A DNA stretch of 64,000 nt from an uncultured Pelagibacteraceae bacterium (GCA_902632545.1 CACPCX010000004.1:1-64000); one strand, 5' to 3'. Shown: positions 55,195 to 64,000, counted from the first letter of the stretch. Notes: generated by a model from the letters alone, not told the origin. Made by a program: numbers and translations.

Positions 55195-55848
55195 TTAAGC
55201 TTTTTTTGTATTAACAGGTTTTTTTCTATTTGGATAGCAAGTAGTACATATTTTACAAGTTAAACCATAACAATCTCTTGCTTTACAATATTCCCTTCCA
55301 TAAAAAATTATTTGTAAATGAAGTTTTGACCAAGTTTTTTTAGGGAATATTCGTTTTAAATCTTTTTCAGTTTGAACTACATTTTTTCCATTTGTTAAAC
55401 CCCATCTTTGTGCGAGTCTGTGAATATGAGTATCAACAGCAAATGCCGGATATCCAAAACCTTGGGACATCACCACACTAGCTGTCTTATGGCCCACGCC
55501 TGGAAGTTTTTCTAGTTCTTCAAAAGTTCTAGGTACTTTTCCGTTATGTTTTTCTAAAACTTGTTTTGACATTAAGTAAATACTTTTTGCTTTAACTCTA
55601 AAAATACCAATTTTCTTGATTAATTTCTCAATTTTCTTTCTTCCTAATTTTACAAAGTGTTCTGGCTTATAGTATTTTGGATATATATCTTTTGTTACAT
55701 TATTAACGTTTAAATCAGTGCATTGTGCAGAAAGCAGGACAGAAATTAATAGTGTAAAAGTATTTTTACTTTTTAAAGGAACAGGTGCTCTAGGGTAAAT
55801 TTTATTTAAAGTTTTAATGATTGTCTTTGCTTTTTGTTTTTCATTCAT
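55195..55848 (-). CDS. nth: Endonuclease III (DNA glycosylase/AP lyase)
   Basis: 217 residues. Helix-hairpin-helix LEKLPGVGHKTASVVMSQGFG with the catalytic Lys in GHKTA, and the catalytic Asp in FAVDTHIHRLAQRWGL. Removes oxidised pyrimidines. The C-terminal cysteines are Cys188, 193, 198, 201 and 204, not the classical C-x6-C-x2-C-x5-C arrangement of [4Fe-4S] Nth, so the cluster must be bound in another way or be altered. It overlaps dapB by one base and is co-transcribed with it. Confidence 0.94.
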   Translation of the reverse strand: MNEKQKAKTIIKTLNKIYPRAPVPLKSKNTFTLLISVLLSAQCTDLNVNNVTKDIYPKYYKPEHFVKLGRKKIEKLIKKIGIFRVKAKSIYLMSKQVLEKHNGKVPRTFEELEKLPGVGHKTASVVMSQGFGYPAFAVDTHIHRLAQRWGLTNGKNVVQTEKDLKRIFPKKTWSKLHLQIIFYGREYCKARDCYGLTCKICTTCYPNRKKPVNTKKA

Positions 55849-56624
55849 TATGAAAAATTAAGCAAATCTCTCATAGAGTATAATCCTGGTTTTTTTTTCA
55901 TTAACCATTTCGAAGCAGTTAAAGCACCATCTGAGTATAGAGCTCTATCAAAAGCCTCATGGTTTAGTGTGATTATTTCTTTTCCACTTGAGAACTTCAC
56001 CTCGTGTTCTCCAATAATTTCACCTTTTCTAATCGAGTTAAAATTAATTTTTTTTCCATAAGGAAAAGTTTTTTTATTAAAGAATTTTTTACCAATTAAG
56101 TTATATAAATTTTTATTTTTTCCATTAGCAATTCCTTTACCAAGCATTAAGGCAGTACCAGAGGGATAGTCTTTTTTATGCTTGTGGTGTACTTCAAATA
56201 TCTTACTTAAATATTCATCATTCAAAGATTTAGATGTGATTTCAGTTAAATACATCAATAAATTTACACCTAAGCTCATATTGCCGGCTTTTAAGATAGG
56301 TATCTTTTTTGAATATTTTTTAATTAGATTTTCTTCGCTCCTAGTAAACCCGGTTGTCCCAATTACTACTTTTTTCTTCAGTTTTGATGCTATTTTCAAT
56401 ATTTCAAGCGTGCAATTTGGTACCGTGAAATCAATAATTAGATCAGTTTTTTTAAAGGCTTTATCAGAATTTAATTCAGGTTTAATTCCATTAAATTTTT
56501 TGTTAACCAATCTATTTTCTGTAAGCGTAACTAATTTAAAATTTTTATTATTCTTTGATGACTTGATGAGCTGTTGACCCATCCTTCCCATACATCCCGA
56601 AATTGCTAAATTAATTTTTTTCAT
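55848..56624 (-). CDS. dapB: 4-Hydroxy-tetrahydrodipicolinate reductase
   Basis: 258 residues. NAD(P)-binding INLAISGCMGRMGQQLIKSS, DFTVPNCTLEIL, VIGTTGFTRSEE, and the substrate motif EVHHKHKKDYPSGTALMLG with the conserved histidines and lysine. Lysine/meso-diaminopimelate pathway. The dnaJ-dapB-nth order following grpE and dnaK is seen in other Alphaproteobacteria; 36 bases separate it from dnaJ. Confidence 0.96.
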   Translation of the reverse strand: MKKINLAISGCMGRMGQQLIKSSKNNKNFKLVTLTENRLVNKKFNGIKPELNSDKAFKKTDLIIDFTVPNCTLEILKIASKLKKKVVIGTTGFTRSEENLIKKYSKKIPILKAGNMSLGVNLLMYLTEITSKSLNDEYLSKIFEVHHKHKKDYPSGTALMLGKGIANGKNKNLYNLIGKKFFNKKTFPYGKKINFNSIRKGEIIGEHEVKFSSGKEIITLNHEAFDRALYSDGALTASKWLMKKKPGLYSMRDLLNFS

Positions 56625-56660
56625 TTAACTAATATTAACCTTTTTTAGAAGATTAGTCTT

Positions 56661-57788
56661 TTAGTTTTTCCAGAAATCTTTTGCTTTTTGAAAAAATTTT
56701 TTAATACTTGGATTAGACTTATCGTTTTCAATTTCTCTAAATTGTTCTAATAATTCTTTTTGTTTTTTATTTAAATATACAGGTACCTCTGTTTTAACTT
56801 GAACATATAAGTCACCAAAATCACCTCTTCTCATAAATGGCATACCTTTACCTTTTAATCTGAATTGCTTACCATTTTGAGTTCCATCAGGAATTTTAAT
56901 TTTAGCTTTTCCACCATCAATAGTTGGAATTTCAACAGTTGTTCCTAATGCTGCATCTGCAAGAGAAAGAGGAAATTCAAAAAATAAATTTTCATCAGAT
57001 CTTTTAAATAAGTTATGAGAATTTACGTTAACAAATAAATAAAGATCACCTGTTGCTCCACCTCTTGTTCCAGCTTCACCTTTTCCTGCTAATCTAATTC
57101 TTGTTCCATCATCTACACCTTTTGGAATTGTTACAGAAATTTTCTTAGATGCTTGTTTTTTACCTTGGCCATTACAATCATTGCAGGGGTTGGTAATTTC
57201 TTCCCCATTTCCATTACACTGAGGACATGTTTGTTGAACAGTAAAAAAACCCTGGTTTGATCTAACTCTACCACTTCCTCCACAATATGAGCATCTATCT
57301 GGTGAATAACCTGGCTTAGATCCATTACCTCTACAGGTTCCACATTGTTCTGTTGTCGAAAATTTTATGTCTTGCTTTTTTCCGTTATAAGCTTCTTCAA
57401 GAGAAATTGATAAATCATATCTTAAGTCAGAGCCCCTGTTATTTGATCGTCTATTTCTTGATCTTCCACCACCACCAAAATCCCCAAAGAAATCTTCGAA
57501 AATATCTGAAAAATCTGCTCCACTAAATCCACCAAAACCTCCACCTGGTCTGCCACCACCATTTTCGAAAGCTGCATGACCAAAGTTATCGTAGTTTTGT
57601 TTCTTCTCTTTGTCTGAAAGTATTCCGTAGGCTTCACTAGCTTCTTTAAATTTTTCCTCTGCTTTTGAGTCCCCAGGATTTTTATCGGGATGATATTTAA
57701 CAGCTAACTTTCTATATGCGGATTTTAATTCTTCGGGGCTCGCGCTTTTATTAACGCCTAGGACATCGTAATAGTCTCTTTTAGCCAT
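56661..57788 (-). CDS. dnaJ: Chaperone DnaJ (Hsp40)
   Basis: 375 residues from the ATG at 57788; the open frame also allows a TTG three bases earlier, which I reject. J-domain with HPD at residues 33-35, Gly/Phe-rich region (about 75-115), four zinc-finger repeats [24 protein letters not shown] and CNDCNGQG, and the C-terminal substrate domain ([29 protein letters not shown]). Stimulates DnaK ATPase. 29 bases after dnaK, so one operon. Confidence 0.98.
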   Translation of the reverse strand: MAKRDYYDVLGVNKSASPEELKSAYRKLAVKYHPDKNPGDSKAEEKFKEASEAYGILSDKEKKQNYDNFGHAAFENGGGRPGGGFGGFSGADFSDIFEDFFGDFGGGGRSRNRRSNNRGSDLRYDLSISLEEAYNGKKQDIKFSTTEQCGTCRGNGSKPGYSPDRCSYCGGSGRVRSNQGFFTVQQTCPQCNGNGEEITNPCNDCNGQGKKQASKKISVTIPKGVDDGTRIRLAGKGEAGTRGGATGDLYLFVNVNSHNLFKRSDENLFFEFPLSLADAALGTTVEIPTIDGGKAKIKIPDGTQNGKQFRLKGKGMPFMRRGDFGDLYVQVKTEVPVYLNKKQKELLEQFREIENDKSNPSIKKFFQKAKDFWKN

Positions 57789-57817
57789 CAAATTACCCCA
57801 GACAATTAAATGTCAGT

Positions 57818-59743
57818 TTAAGCGCTTTTTTCTTTGTTCTCGTCTTTTACTTCTTCGAAATCAGCATCAACAACATTCTCGTCTTTTTTACCAGCATCAT
57901 CTCCACCATCATCTTTTCCAGACTCAGGTTTTGCACTTTGTTGTGATTTATAGATTGCTTCTCCAAGTTTCATTGAAGCTTGAACTAAAGCCTCAGTTTT
58001 TTTCTTAATATCTTCAATATCTTCACTTTTTAATGCTTCTTTTACAGCAGTAGATGCATCTTCAATTGCTTTTTTCTCTGCATCAGAAATCTTTGATCCA
58101 TGCTCTTTTAAATTTTTTTCAGTAGAGTGAATTAGAGTATCCGCTTGGTTTCTAACATCAACCGATTCTCTTTTCTTTTTATCAGCTTCTTTGTTAGCCT
58201 CTGCGTCTTTAACCATTTTTTCAATTTCTTCATCACTTAATCCACCTGAAGCTTGAATTTGTATCTTTTGTTCTTTACCAGTTCCTTTATCTTTTGCTGA
58301 TACATTTACGATACCATTAGCATCAATATCAAATGTAACTTCAATTTGAGGTACTCCCCTTGGTGCTGGTGCAATACCTACTAATTCAAAGTTTCCTAAG
58401 GCTTTATTATCAGCTGCCATTTCTCTTTCACCCTGTAGAACTCTAATAGATACAGCAGGCTGATTGTCTTCAGCAGTTGAAAATACCTGACTTTTTTTAG
58501 TTGGTATTGTTGTGTTTTTATCAATCAGTTTTGTAGATACACCTCCAAGAGTCTCTATACCAAGTGATAATGGAGTTACATCTAGTAGAAGTACATCTTT
58601 AACATCTCCTTGTAATACACCTGCTTGAATAGCAGCACCCATTGCAACTACTTCATCAGGGTTAACACTTTTGTTAGGATCTTTTCCAAAAAAGTTTTTA
58701 ACTTCTTGTAATACTTTTGGCATTCTGGTCATACCACCTACCATTACGACTTCATCAATTTCACTAGCAGTAATTCCTGCATCTTTTAACGCAGTTTTAC
58801 ATGGAGGCATTGTTTTAGAAATTAAGTCCTCAACTAAAGCTTCAAGTTTTGCTCTAGTCATTTTTAAATTAATATGTTTTGGACCTGTCTTATCTGCTGT
58901 AATGAAAGGTAAATTTATATCCGTTTGTTCAGCAGAAGATAATTCTATTTTTGCTTTCTCAGCAGCTTCTTTTAATCTTTGCAAAGCAAGCTTATCTGAT
59001 TTCAGATCGATTCCATTATCTTTCTTAAATTCAGAAATTAAATAATCTACAACAGCATTATCAAAATCTTCACCACCCAAAAAAGTATCACCATTAGTTG
59101 ATTTAACTTCGAAGACACCATCACCCAGTTCTAAAATAGAAACATCAAATGTTCCTCCGCCTAAATCATATACTGCAATTTTTTTATTTTGTTTTTTATC
59201 TAAACCATATGCAAGTGACGCTGCTGTTGGTTCGTTAATAATTCTTAATACCTCTAAACCAGCAATTTTTCCTGCATCTTTAGTTGCTTGTCTTTGAGCA
59301 TCGTTAAAATATGCTGGTACTGTAATTACAGCTTTAGTTACTGCTTGACCTAAATATTTTTCTGCTGTTTCTTTCATTTTTTGTAAAATGAACGCTGATA
59401 TTTGAGAAGGCGAATATTTTTCACCTTTGGCTTCAATCCAAGCATCACCTTTTTCAGAATTAATTATTTTAAAAGGTGCTGCTTCCACATCTTTTTTTAC
59501 AGTTGGATCATCAAAATTTCTTCCAATTAATCTTTTAACTGCAAAGATGGTATTTTCTGGATTTGTAACAGCTTGTCTTTTTGCTGGCTGTCCAATTAAT
59601 TTTTCATTTTCATCTGTAAATGCCACAACTGATGGAGTAGTTCTTGCTCCTTCAGTGTTTTCTAAAACTTTAGCTTGTGTTCCCTCCATTATAGCAACAC
59701 ATGAATTTGTTGTTCCTAAGTCTATTCCAATAATTTTACTCAT
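57818..59743 (-). CDS. dnaK: Chaperone DnaK (Hsp70)
   Basis: 641 residues, standard length. [18 protein letters not shown] at the start, [61 protein letters not shown] and the substrate-binding domain with [17 protein letters not shown] (read in parts). A lidded C-terminus ends in an acidic tail. An RpoH-type promoter sits just upstream. It works with DnaJ and GrpE encoded on both sides. Confidence 0.99.
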   Translation of the reverse strand: MSKIIGIDLGTTNSCVAIMEGTQAKVLENTEGARTTPSVVAFTDENEKLIGQPAKRQAVTNPENTIFAVKRLIGRNFDDPTVKKDVEAAPFKIINSEKGDAWIEAKGEKYSPSQISAFILQKMKETAEKYLGQAVTKAVITVPAYFNDAQRQATKDAGKIAGLEVLRIINEPTAASLAYGLDKKQNKKIAVYDLGGGTFDVSILELGDGVFEVKSTNGDTFLGGEDFDNAVVDYLISEFKKDNGIDLKSDKLALQRLKEAAEKAKIELSSAEQTDINLPFITADKTGPKHINLKMTRAKLEALVEDLISKTMPPCKTALKDAGITASEIDEVVMVGGMTRMPKVLQEVKNFFGKDPNKSVNPDEVVAMGAAIQAGVLQGDVKDVLLLDVTPLSLGIETLGGVSTKLIDKNTTIPTKKSQVFSTAEDNQPAVSIRVLQGEREMAADNKALGNFELVGIAPAPRGVPQIEVTFDIDANGIVNVSAKDKGTGKEQKIQIQASGGLSDEEIEKMVKDAEANKEADKKKRESVDVRNQADTLIHSTEKNLKEHGSKISDAEKKAIEDASTAVKEALKSEDIEDIKKKTEALVQASMKLGEAIYKSQQSAKPESGKDDGGDDAGKKDENVVDADFEEVKDENKEKSA

Positions 59744-59767
59744 AATTTAATAACTCTCTCTCACGTC

Positions 59768-59795
59768 ATATAGGGTTTAAATGTGAAACTACAAG
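59768..59795 (-). promoter_or_regulatory. Heat-shock (RpoH-type) promoter of dnaK
   Basis: On the minus strand, CTTG (59795-59792) is followed after 17 bases by CCTATAT (59774-59768), fitting the alphaproteobacterial RpoH pattern CTTG-N17/18-CYTATNT. The predicted start leaves a leader of about 17 bases with a GAGAGAG ribosome binding site before the dnaK ATG at 59743. Confidence 0.75.
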
Positions 59796-59807
59796 TTGAT
59801 CTCATAA

Positions 59808-60458
59808 TTATTTATTTTCTAGATTTTCCTTATTTTCCTCAGTTTTCTCCTCTTTTATTGTAACTTTTTTTGACACCCCTACTAATGATGGTCTAAGCAA
59901 CCTGTCTTTTATAGTAAATCCTTTTTGAATTTCCTGGATTATTGTTCCAGGTTCTTTCGTGTCATCCTCTATTTCCATCATTGCTTGATGAAAATTTGGA
60001 TCTAGTTTTTTGTTAAGACTATCAATAGGTTTAATATTATTTTTTTCAAATATTGAGATTAAATCTTTTTTAATAATATCTAAATGTTCTAGTGTCTTCT
60101 TTAATGCTTCAGTTCCTTTTAACTTATCGTCACTCTCAAGGACATGTTTTGACCGATCTAAATTATCAATCAAATTTAATGCTTCCTTAGCAAAACTATA
60201 ACCACCATATTCAAAAGCATCCTCTTTTTCTTTTTCAAATCTTCTTCTTTGATTTTCCATTTCAGCAAAAGTTCTCGCCACTTTATCTTCAAGTTCAGCA
60301 ATTTTTTCTTCTGGAGTTGGTTCTTTAATTTCTTCTTTAGGTTCTTGGTCTGTTTGTTGCTTATTTTCTTCGATTGAGCTTTCTTCAGGTTTATCAGTTT
60401 CTTTTGCTATACCCTGATTTTGATCTGAAGTGCTATTTTGGTTTTCTTCTTTTTCCAT
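59808..60458 (-). CDS. grpE: Nucleotide exchange factor GrpE
   Basis: 216 residues. An acidic, low-complexity N-terminal ~50 residues (many Glu, Gln, Lys) precede a long coiled coil (EEKIAELEDKVARTFAEMENQRRRFEKEKEDA, in parts) and the C-terminal beta domain VGVSKKVTIKEE, with typical NPNFHQAMMEIED-like DPNFHQAMMEIEDDTKEPGTIIQEIQKGF (in parts). Releases ADP from DnaK. 64 bases before dnaK. It has its own heat-shock-type promoter. Confidence 0.96.
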   Translation of the reverse strand: MEKEENQNSTSDQNQGIAKETDKPEESSIEENKQQTDQEPKEEIKEPTPEEKIAELEDKVARTFAEMENQRRRFEKEKEDAFEYGGYSFAKEALNLIDNLDRSKHVLESDDKLKGTEALKKTLEHLDIIKKDLISIFEKNNIKPIDSLNKKLDPNFHQAMMEIEDDTKEPGTIIQEIQKGFTIKDRLLRPSLVGVSKKVTIKEEKTEENKENLENK

Positions 60459-60465
60459 AGTCTCT

Positions 60466-60494
60466 TATATGGTAAGGATTTTGATAATTTCTAG
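60466..60494 (-). promoter_or_regulatory. Heat-shock (RpoH-type) promoter of grpE
   Basis: On the minus strand, CTAGAA (60494-60489, one base off CTTGAA) is followed after 15 bases by ACCATATA (60473-60466, one base off CCCATNTA). Spacing and -10 are the same as in the hslV promoter. The -10 ends seven bases before the grpE ATG at 60458, again leaving almost no leader. The -35 abuts the rdgB ATG on the other strand. Confidence 0.7.
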
Positions 60495-61097
60495 ATGTTT
60501 AAACAAAAAATTAATAAATTACTTATTGGGACTAATAACAGAGGTAAACTAAGAGAAATCAGAAGTTTATTGCCAAAAAGTATTAAAATTTATTCTACAT
60601 CTGGATTTAATTTAAAGAGCCCGGTTGAAAATGGTAAGACATTTGAAGAAAATTCATTAATCAAATCTAAATATTTTTCAAAAAAAACAGGATTAATGTG
60701 TTTGGCTGATGACTCAGGTTTAGAGATAGATATTTTGAATAAAAATCCTGGAATTTATTCTGCAAGATGGGGTGGAAAATATGGAGATTTTGGTAAAGCT
60801 ATAAAAAGAGTTTATAACTCGCTAAATAAAAAAGATAAAAATTGGAAAAATAAAAAAATTAAAGCTAAATTTATTTGTGCACTTTCTATTTCGTATTTAA
60901 ATAAAAAAATCACTTGTGTCGTAGGTAAAGTTGAGGGCTATATTTCAAACGAACCAAAAGGAAAAAATGGATTTGGTTATGATCCAATTTTTATTCCTTT
61001 AAAAAAAAGAAAAACTTTTGGAGAAATGAAGCCGTCACAAAAATATAAAATGGATCATAGATATCAGGCTTTTAAAAAAATTAGAAAATTTTTATAA
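60495..61097 (+). CDS. rdgB: XTP/dITP pyrophosphatase RdgB (Ham1 family)
   Basis: 200 residues. LLIGTNNRGKLREIRSLL at the start, TFEENSLIKSKYFS, CLADDSGLEIDILNKNPGIYSARWGG (in parts) and GKNGFGYDPIFIP with the metal- and base-binding residues. Removes deaminated purine nucleotides. Divergent from grpE with only 36 bases between starts; the 3' end overlaps the convergent LpoA-like gene by 17 bases. Confidence 0.97.
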   Translation: MFKQKINKLLIGTNNRGKLREIRSLLPKSIKIYSTSGFNLKSPVENGKTFEENSLIKSKYFSKKTGLMCLADDSGLEIDILNKNPGIYSARWGGKYGDFGKAIKRVYNSLNKKDKNWKNKKIKAKFICALSISYLNKKITCVVGKVEGYISNEPKGKNGFGYDPIFIPLKKRKTFGEMKPSQKYKMDHRYQAFKKIRKFL

Positions 61098-62235
61098 GTT
61101 TTTTATCCTCAATTTTATAAAAATTGAGTCTGTGATTAATTTTATTGTTTTTGATGTCAAAAATTCCTATTTTTCCTTTAAATGAATTTTTTTTCTTAAA
61201 AATTTTATTTAAGTTTTCTGTATCTGAGTTTATTGATAAATAATAAACCAATCCAACCAAATCATAACTCAATAAAGACAAATGAGTGGGATCTTCATTA
61301 AATGCATTAAAGTACTTTATTTTATAGCTATCAAAATTTTCTTTATTTATTGACGGATAATACAATGGTTGGATATCAGTTTCATTTAATAAACTATCAT
61401 CAAACCATTGATTTAAAGTTATAAAATACTTATTTTCAGGGAGTACGTCAGTGTATAAAAGTGATGTTGAAACACTTTTTAGACTTTCATCGAAATCTGA
61501 AATTACTATAGCGTCAAAATTTAAACCACCTAGGGTGTATCTTTTTTCTAGTCTTTTTATTTTTTTTTCTTTATTTGGCTCATTTGAATTTTTAATTCTT
61601 TTTATTTCATCTTCTAAATTTTGTTTTCTAACTTTATAGTTTGTAATTTCCTCTATTTGCTTTGTTAGTTTTGTTGGTTCTGTATTATATTCATAGTCTT
61701 TATAGATTTTTATTTTTGAATTTTTTATTCCTTTTTTAACTTCAAATTCATAATCTTGAATTGGTGTTAAAAAAATAGTTCTTTGTATTTGATTGGTTTC
61801 TAAAAATTTTTTTATTGTATTAAATTGTGAGGTAGAATTTATTCCTGCGGAAATTACATTTTTTGGAAGATCTAAAGTTTTATTGGTTAATGATAAAAAT
61901 GTTAAATTTTTCATTTCATCTAAATAGGTTAAACTTTCATAGAACACTGGACCAATAACAATTTTTATACCCATTTCACTTAATTCAAATGCTGATTTTA
62001 AAGTCTGATTAGCTTTAGTCGCTGTATCCTTTGGAAAGATTTCTATCAAATTATTATTTATATCCTTAACAGCCAATCCCACAGCTTTAATGATTGAAGC
62101 ACCAATTTCTTTATTTTCTCCTGTCATAGGTACTAATAATCCTATTTTGATTTTTTCTTGAGCATTTACAGCCTGAAAAAACAAAAAGTGAAAACTTAAA
62201 AAAATAAAATAAATAATTTTAATAAATTTAATCAT
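61081..62235 (-). CDS. Periplasmic-binding-fold protein, LpoA-like penicillin-binding-protein activator
   Basis: 384 residues. Signal peptide in the first ~25 residues (IIYFIFLSFHFLFFQAVNA). The mature part is a type 1 periplasmic binding fold: KIGLLVPMTGENKEIGASIIKAVGLAVKDIN (in parts), VIGPVFYESLTYLDEM, FLSLTNKT, and a late FNEDPTHLSLLSYDLVGLVYYL. The divergent neighbour is rsmI, as for LpoA (YraM) in many Proteobacteria, which supports an LpoA-like role; an ABC-transporter substrate-binding role is an alternative. A central Lys/Glu-rich helical insert (about 195-235) is unusual. Confidence 0.8.
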   Translation of the reverse strand: MIKFIKIIYFIFLSFHFLFFQAVNAQEKIKIGLLVPMTGENKEIGASIIKAVGLAVKDINNNLIEIFPKDTATKANQTLKSAFELSEMGIKIVIGPVFYESLTYLDEMKNLTFLSLTNKTLDLPKNVISAGINSTSQFNTIKKFLETNQIQRTIFLTPIQDYEFEVKKGIKNSKIKIYKDYEYNTEPTKLTKQIEEITNYKVRKQNLEDEIKRIKNSNEPNKEKKIKRLEKRYTLGGLNFDAIVISDFDESLKSVSTSLLYTDVLPENKYFITLNQWFDDSLLNETDIQPLYYPSINKENFDSYKIKYFNAFNEDPTHLSLLSYDLVGLVYYLSINSDTENLNKIFKKKNSFKGKIGIFDIKNNKINHRLNFYKIEDKKLIKIF

Positions 62236-62269
62236 TTTGATGTTAATATAATATTTTTTAAGCTAAATT

Positions 62270-63133
62270 ATGATCATAAAACCACAATTTAAATTAAAAG
62301 AATACGAAAATGGTCTTTATTTGGTATCAACTCCTTTGGGAAATCTCAAAGATATCACTTTAAGGGCAATTGAAGTTTTACAACAATCTGATTATATCTT
62401 ATGTGAAGATACTCGAATTTCAAAAAAACTTTTAGATAAGTATCAAGTTAAATCAAAATTAATTTCAAATCATAAATTTAATGAAAAAAAAAATGTAGTA
62501 AAAATGATTGAATATCTTAAATCTGGAAATATGATTTCATTGATATCTGATGCTGGTACGCCCAGTATTTCTGATCCAGGTTCAATATTGGTTAATGAGT
62601 GTATTAATAATGAGATAAAAATTTTTCCTATTCCTGGACCATCGGCTGTTGCTGCAGCTGTTTCGATTAGTGGATTTTCAGATAAATTTTTGTTTTGTGG
62701 TTTTTTTCCAGAAAAAAAACAGGAATTATCTACTAAGTTAAAAAAATTTTCAGAATTTGAAAATACCTTAGTTTTTTTTACTTCTCCTAAAAAAATTAAT
62801 AAAATCATACCTGAAATAAAAAAGAATTTTGCTGGAAGAAAGATAGTTTTTTGTAGGGAAATAACCAAAATGTACGAAGAATTTATTAGAAAAAATGTAG
62901 ATGAATTAGAGTTATTTGAAAAAGATCCAAAAGGCGAACTTACTGTTGTTATTTCTGAAAGAAAAATAAACAAAAATATCTCTCAAAAATTAACTGAATC
63001 AGATATGAATATAATAAAAAAAATGATTAATAAATTTTCCACTAAAGAAATTACAGATGTTTTAAGTCAAATGAGCAATGTATCTAAAAAAGAAATATAT
63101 AATTATTGTTTAGAATTAAAAAATGAAAAATAA
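62270..63133 (+). CDS. rsmI: 16S rRNA (cytidine1402-2'-O)-methyltransferase RsmI
   Basis: 287 residues of the tetrapyrrole-methylase fold. GLYLVSTPLGNLKDITLRAIEVL, ILCEDTRISKKLLDKY, ISDAGTPSISDPGSILV, FPIPGPSAVAAAVSISGF, and FVFFTSPKKI-like LVFFTSPKKINKIIPEI. It uses SAM to methylate C1402 of 16S rRNA. The 3' end overlaps the BON lipoprotein by 11 bases; the yraN gene often found between them is absent. Confidence 0.96.
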   Translation: MIIKPQFKLKEYENGLYLVSTPLGNLKDITLRAIEVLQQSDYILCEDTRISKKLLDKYQVKSKLISNHKFNEKKNVVKMIEYLKSGNMISLISDAGTPSISDPGSILVNECINNEIKIFPIPGPSAVAAAVSISGFSDKFLFCGFFPEKKQELSTKLKKFSEFENTLVFFTSPKKINKIIPEIKKNFAGRKIVFCREITKMYEEFIRKNVDELELFEKDPKGELTVVISERKINKNISQKLTESDMNIIKKMINKFSTKEITDVLSQMSNVSKKEIYNYCLELKNEK

Positions 63134-63716
63134 ATTATTAATTTTTATCTTATTGAGTTTTATTTTAGCCGGATGTATTGGTGTTGGTTCTAAAGGTCTT
63201 TTTGGAACTGGTGTTTCAGTTGCTTTAGACCCAAGAACAGTAGGTACACAAATAGATGATTCAATAATGCAGAAAACAATAACTGCAAAAATTTTAACTA
63301 GAGACAAGAAATATCTTCTTTCAGTTAAAACAAAAGTTCTAGATGGTAGAATTTTTATAACTGGAAAAGTAGATAATCCCGAGGAAAAATTAATAATTAC
63401 TAAATTAGCATGGGAAACAAAAGGTGCTCGTTCAGTTAGGAATGATATAAAAATTAAAGAGGAATTTAAATTTAAACAATCTGCTAAAGATGTTTTAATC
63501 ACATCACAACTTAGAACAGCTTTAATTTTAAACAAAAATATTAAATCTACCAATTATCAAATCGACACATATAAAAAAAAAATTTATGTTTATGGCATTG
63601 CACTAACACTTGAGGAAAAAGATTTAGTTATAAGTGAAGCTAAGGAAATTCTTGATGTTGATGATGTGGTTGCAAGTATAATGCTTGTTGAAGATTTAAG
63701 AATTCAAAGAGAATAA
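63123..63716 (+). CDS. BON-domain lipoprotein (DolP/OsmY-like)
   Basis: 197 residues. Lipobox ILAGCIGVGSKG near residue 19, so it is membrane-anchored. Two BON domains follow (about 48-118 with VKTKVLDGRIFITGKVDNPEEK, and 125-190 with STNYQIDTYKKKIYVYGIALTLEEK; each read in parts). DolP (YraP) in E. coli binds the outer membrane and supports envelope integrity; same rsmI neighbourhood here. Convergent with the malic-enzyme gene, whose stop follows at once. Confidence 0.9.
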   Translation: MKNKLLIFILLSFILAGCIGVGSKGLFGTGVSVALDPRTVGTQIDDSIMQKTITAKILTRDKKYLLSVKTKVLDGRIFITGKVDNPEEKLIITKLAWETKGARSVRNDIKIKEEFKFKQSAKDVLITSQLRTALILNKNIKSTNYQIDTYKKKIYVYGIALTLEEKDLVISEAKEILDVDDVVASIMLVEDLRIQRE

Positions 63717-64000
63717 TTATTTTTTGTAATCAATTACTTCAGATGAATACGCTGCGATAGAAGCAAGATTAAGTATTTCTGAAGTTGAGGATCTAAGCGG
63801 AGCAATCTCAATTGGTAAACCTAAACCAATTAACAGAGGACCTATAACTTTTGTTTCTCCAATTGTCTTCATTAACTTATATGAAATTGCTGCACTATGT
63901 TGTCCAGGCATTATTAAAATATTTGCTTTACCAACAATTTGTGCAAAAGGGTAAAGTTCTCTGTACTCTGGGTTTAGAGCAACATCTGGTTGCATATCTC
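63717..64000 (-). CDS. maeB: NADP-dependent malic enzyme, C-terminal phosphotransacetylase-like end (partial)
   Basis: Only the last ~94 codons are in the window; the frame runs off the edge at 64000. The piece EMQPD-like DMQPDVALNPEYRELYPFAQI, ANILIMPGQHSAAISYKLM, VIGPLLIGLGLPIEIAPLRSSTSEILNLASI (in parts) matches the C-terminus of MaeB-type malic enzymes, where the phosphotransacetylase-like domain is regulatory. A free phosphate acetyltransferase is the alternative. The first Met in the visible part is internal, not the start. Confidence 0.85.
   Translation of the reverse strand, partial: DMQPDVALNPEYRELYPFAQIVGKANILIMPGQHSAAISYKLMKTIGETKVIGPLLIGLGLPIEIAPLRSSTSEILNLASIAAYSSEVIDYKK

Noticed and set aside
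57789..57791. TTG start for dnaJ
   Set aside because: An ATG follows at once (57788) and gives the standard DnaJ N-terminus.
58671..59045. Plus-strand frame inside dnaK
   Set aside because: Shadow of dnaK codons; no ribosome binding site or recognisable motif.
62470..62973. 167-codon minus-strand frame inside rsmI
   Set aside because: Antisense shadow of rsmI with Ser/Phe-rich composition and no family features.

Overview
The window is a compact, very AT-rich chromosomal segment. It suggests an alphaproteobacterium of the SAR11 / Pelagibacter type. The evidence is very low GC, tiny or negative gene spacing, almost no non-coding DNA over 300 bases, gene neighbourhoods typical of Alphaproteobacteria (hemE beside the origin, rho-mnmE-mnmG-rsmG-parA-parB, hslV divergent from hisB, rpe-heparinase-purH, ftsK-lolA, secB-dnaQ-coaE-aroE-maf), and no insertion sequence, prophage, CRISPR array or rRNA operon. 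This assignment is inferred from layout and protein motifs, not from a search.

Layout. 1-6.8 kb: an MscS-type channel (partial), hemD and hemC, then tsaD, an EVE-domain gene and acetyl-CoA synthetase. 6.9-9.1 kb: a two-part sodium:solute symporter, probably for acetate or a related acid, ending in a strong terminator. 9.1-19.1 kb: housekeeping genes (rpe, heparinase-like, purH, phhB, tRNA-Gly, LON-domain, ubiH-like, ftsK, lolA, GNAT, HIT). 19.1-22.1 kb: a malate-CoA ligase (mtkA, mtkB) plus malyl-CoA lyase block. 22.2-26.1 kb: a histidine operon (hisB, hisH, an unknown exported protein, hisA, hisF, hisE). 26.2-28.1 kb: hslVU behind a heat-shock promoter. 28.1-33.4 kb: the left arm of the origin cluster, mostly on the minus strand. 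About 33.43-33.70 kb: the probable replication origin. 33.7-46.2 kb: the right arm, all on the plus strand (hemE, hemH, hemG, rho, two TPR-sulfotransferases, mnmE, mnmG, rsmG with an internal parS, parA, parB). 46.2-50.7 kb: holA, lptE, leuS and a DUF3576 lipoprotein. 50.7-51.9 kb: a porin. 51.9-56.6 kb: a ThiE-like gene, a YggS-family gene, an L,D-transpeptidase, a small regulator, a 39-residue ArfA-like gene, a PfkB kinase, nth and dapB. 56.7-61.1 kb: dnaJ, dnaK, grpE and rdgB. 61.1-64 kb: an LpoA-like protein, rsmI, a BON lipoprotein and the end of a malic enzyme.

How it fits together. Most of the window is core: replication start and segregation (oriC candidate, parS, ParAB, HolA, DnaQ), heme synthesis (hemC, D, E, G, H), protein quality control (DnaK-DnaJ-GrpE, HslVU, SecB) and carbon entry (symporter plus Acs; malate-CoA ligase plus lyase; malic enzyme). 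The chaperone and protease genes share an RpoH-type promoter layout, and two of these promoters sit so close to the start codon that the mRNAs would be nearly leaderless.

I see no defence island or clearly new multi-gene system. The most interesting items are the origin with a DnaA box lying on the hemE -35 element, parS buried in rsmG, the ArfA-like mini-gene, tandem TPR-sulfotransferases inserted into the otherwise conserved origin cluster, the lysine-rich tail on Acs, and the unknown exported protein in the his operon.
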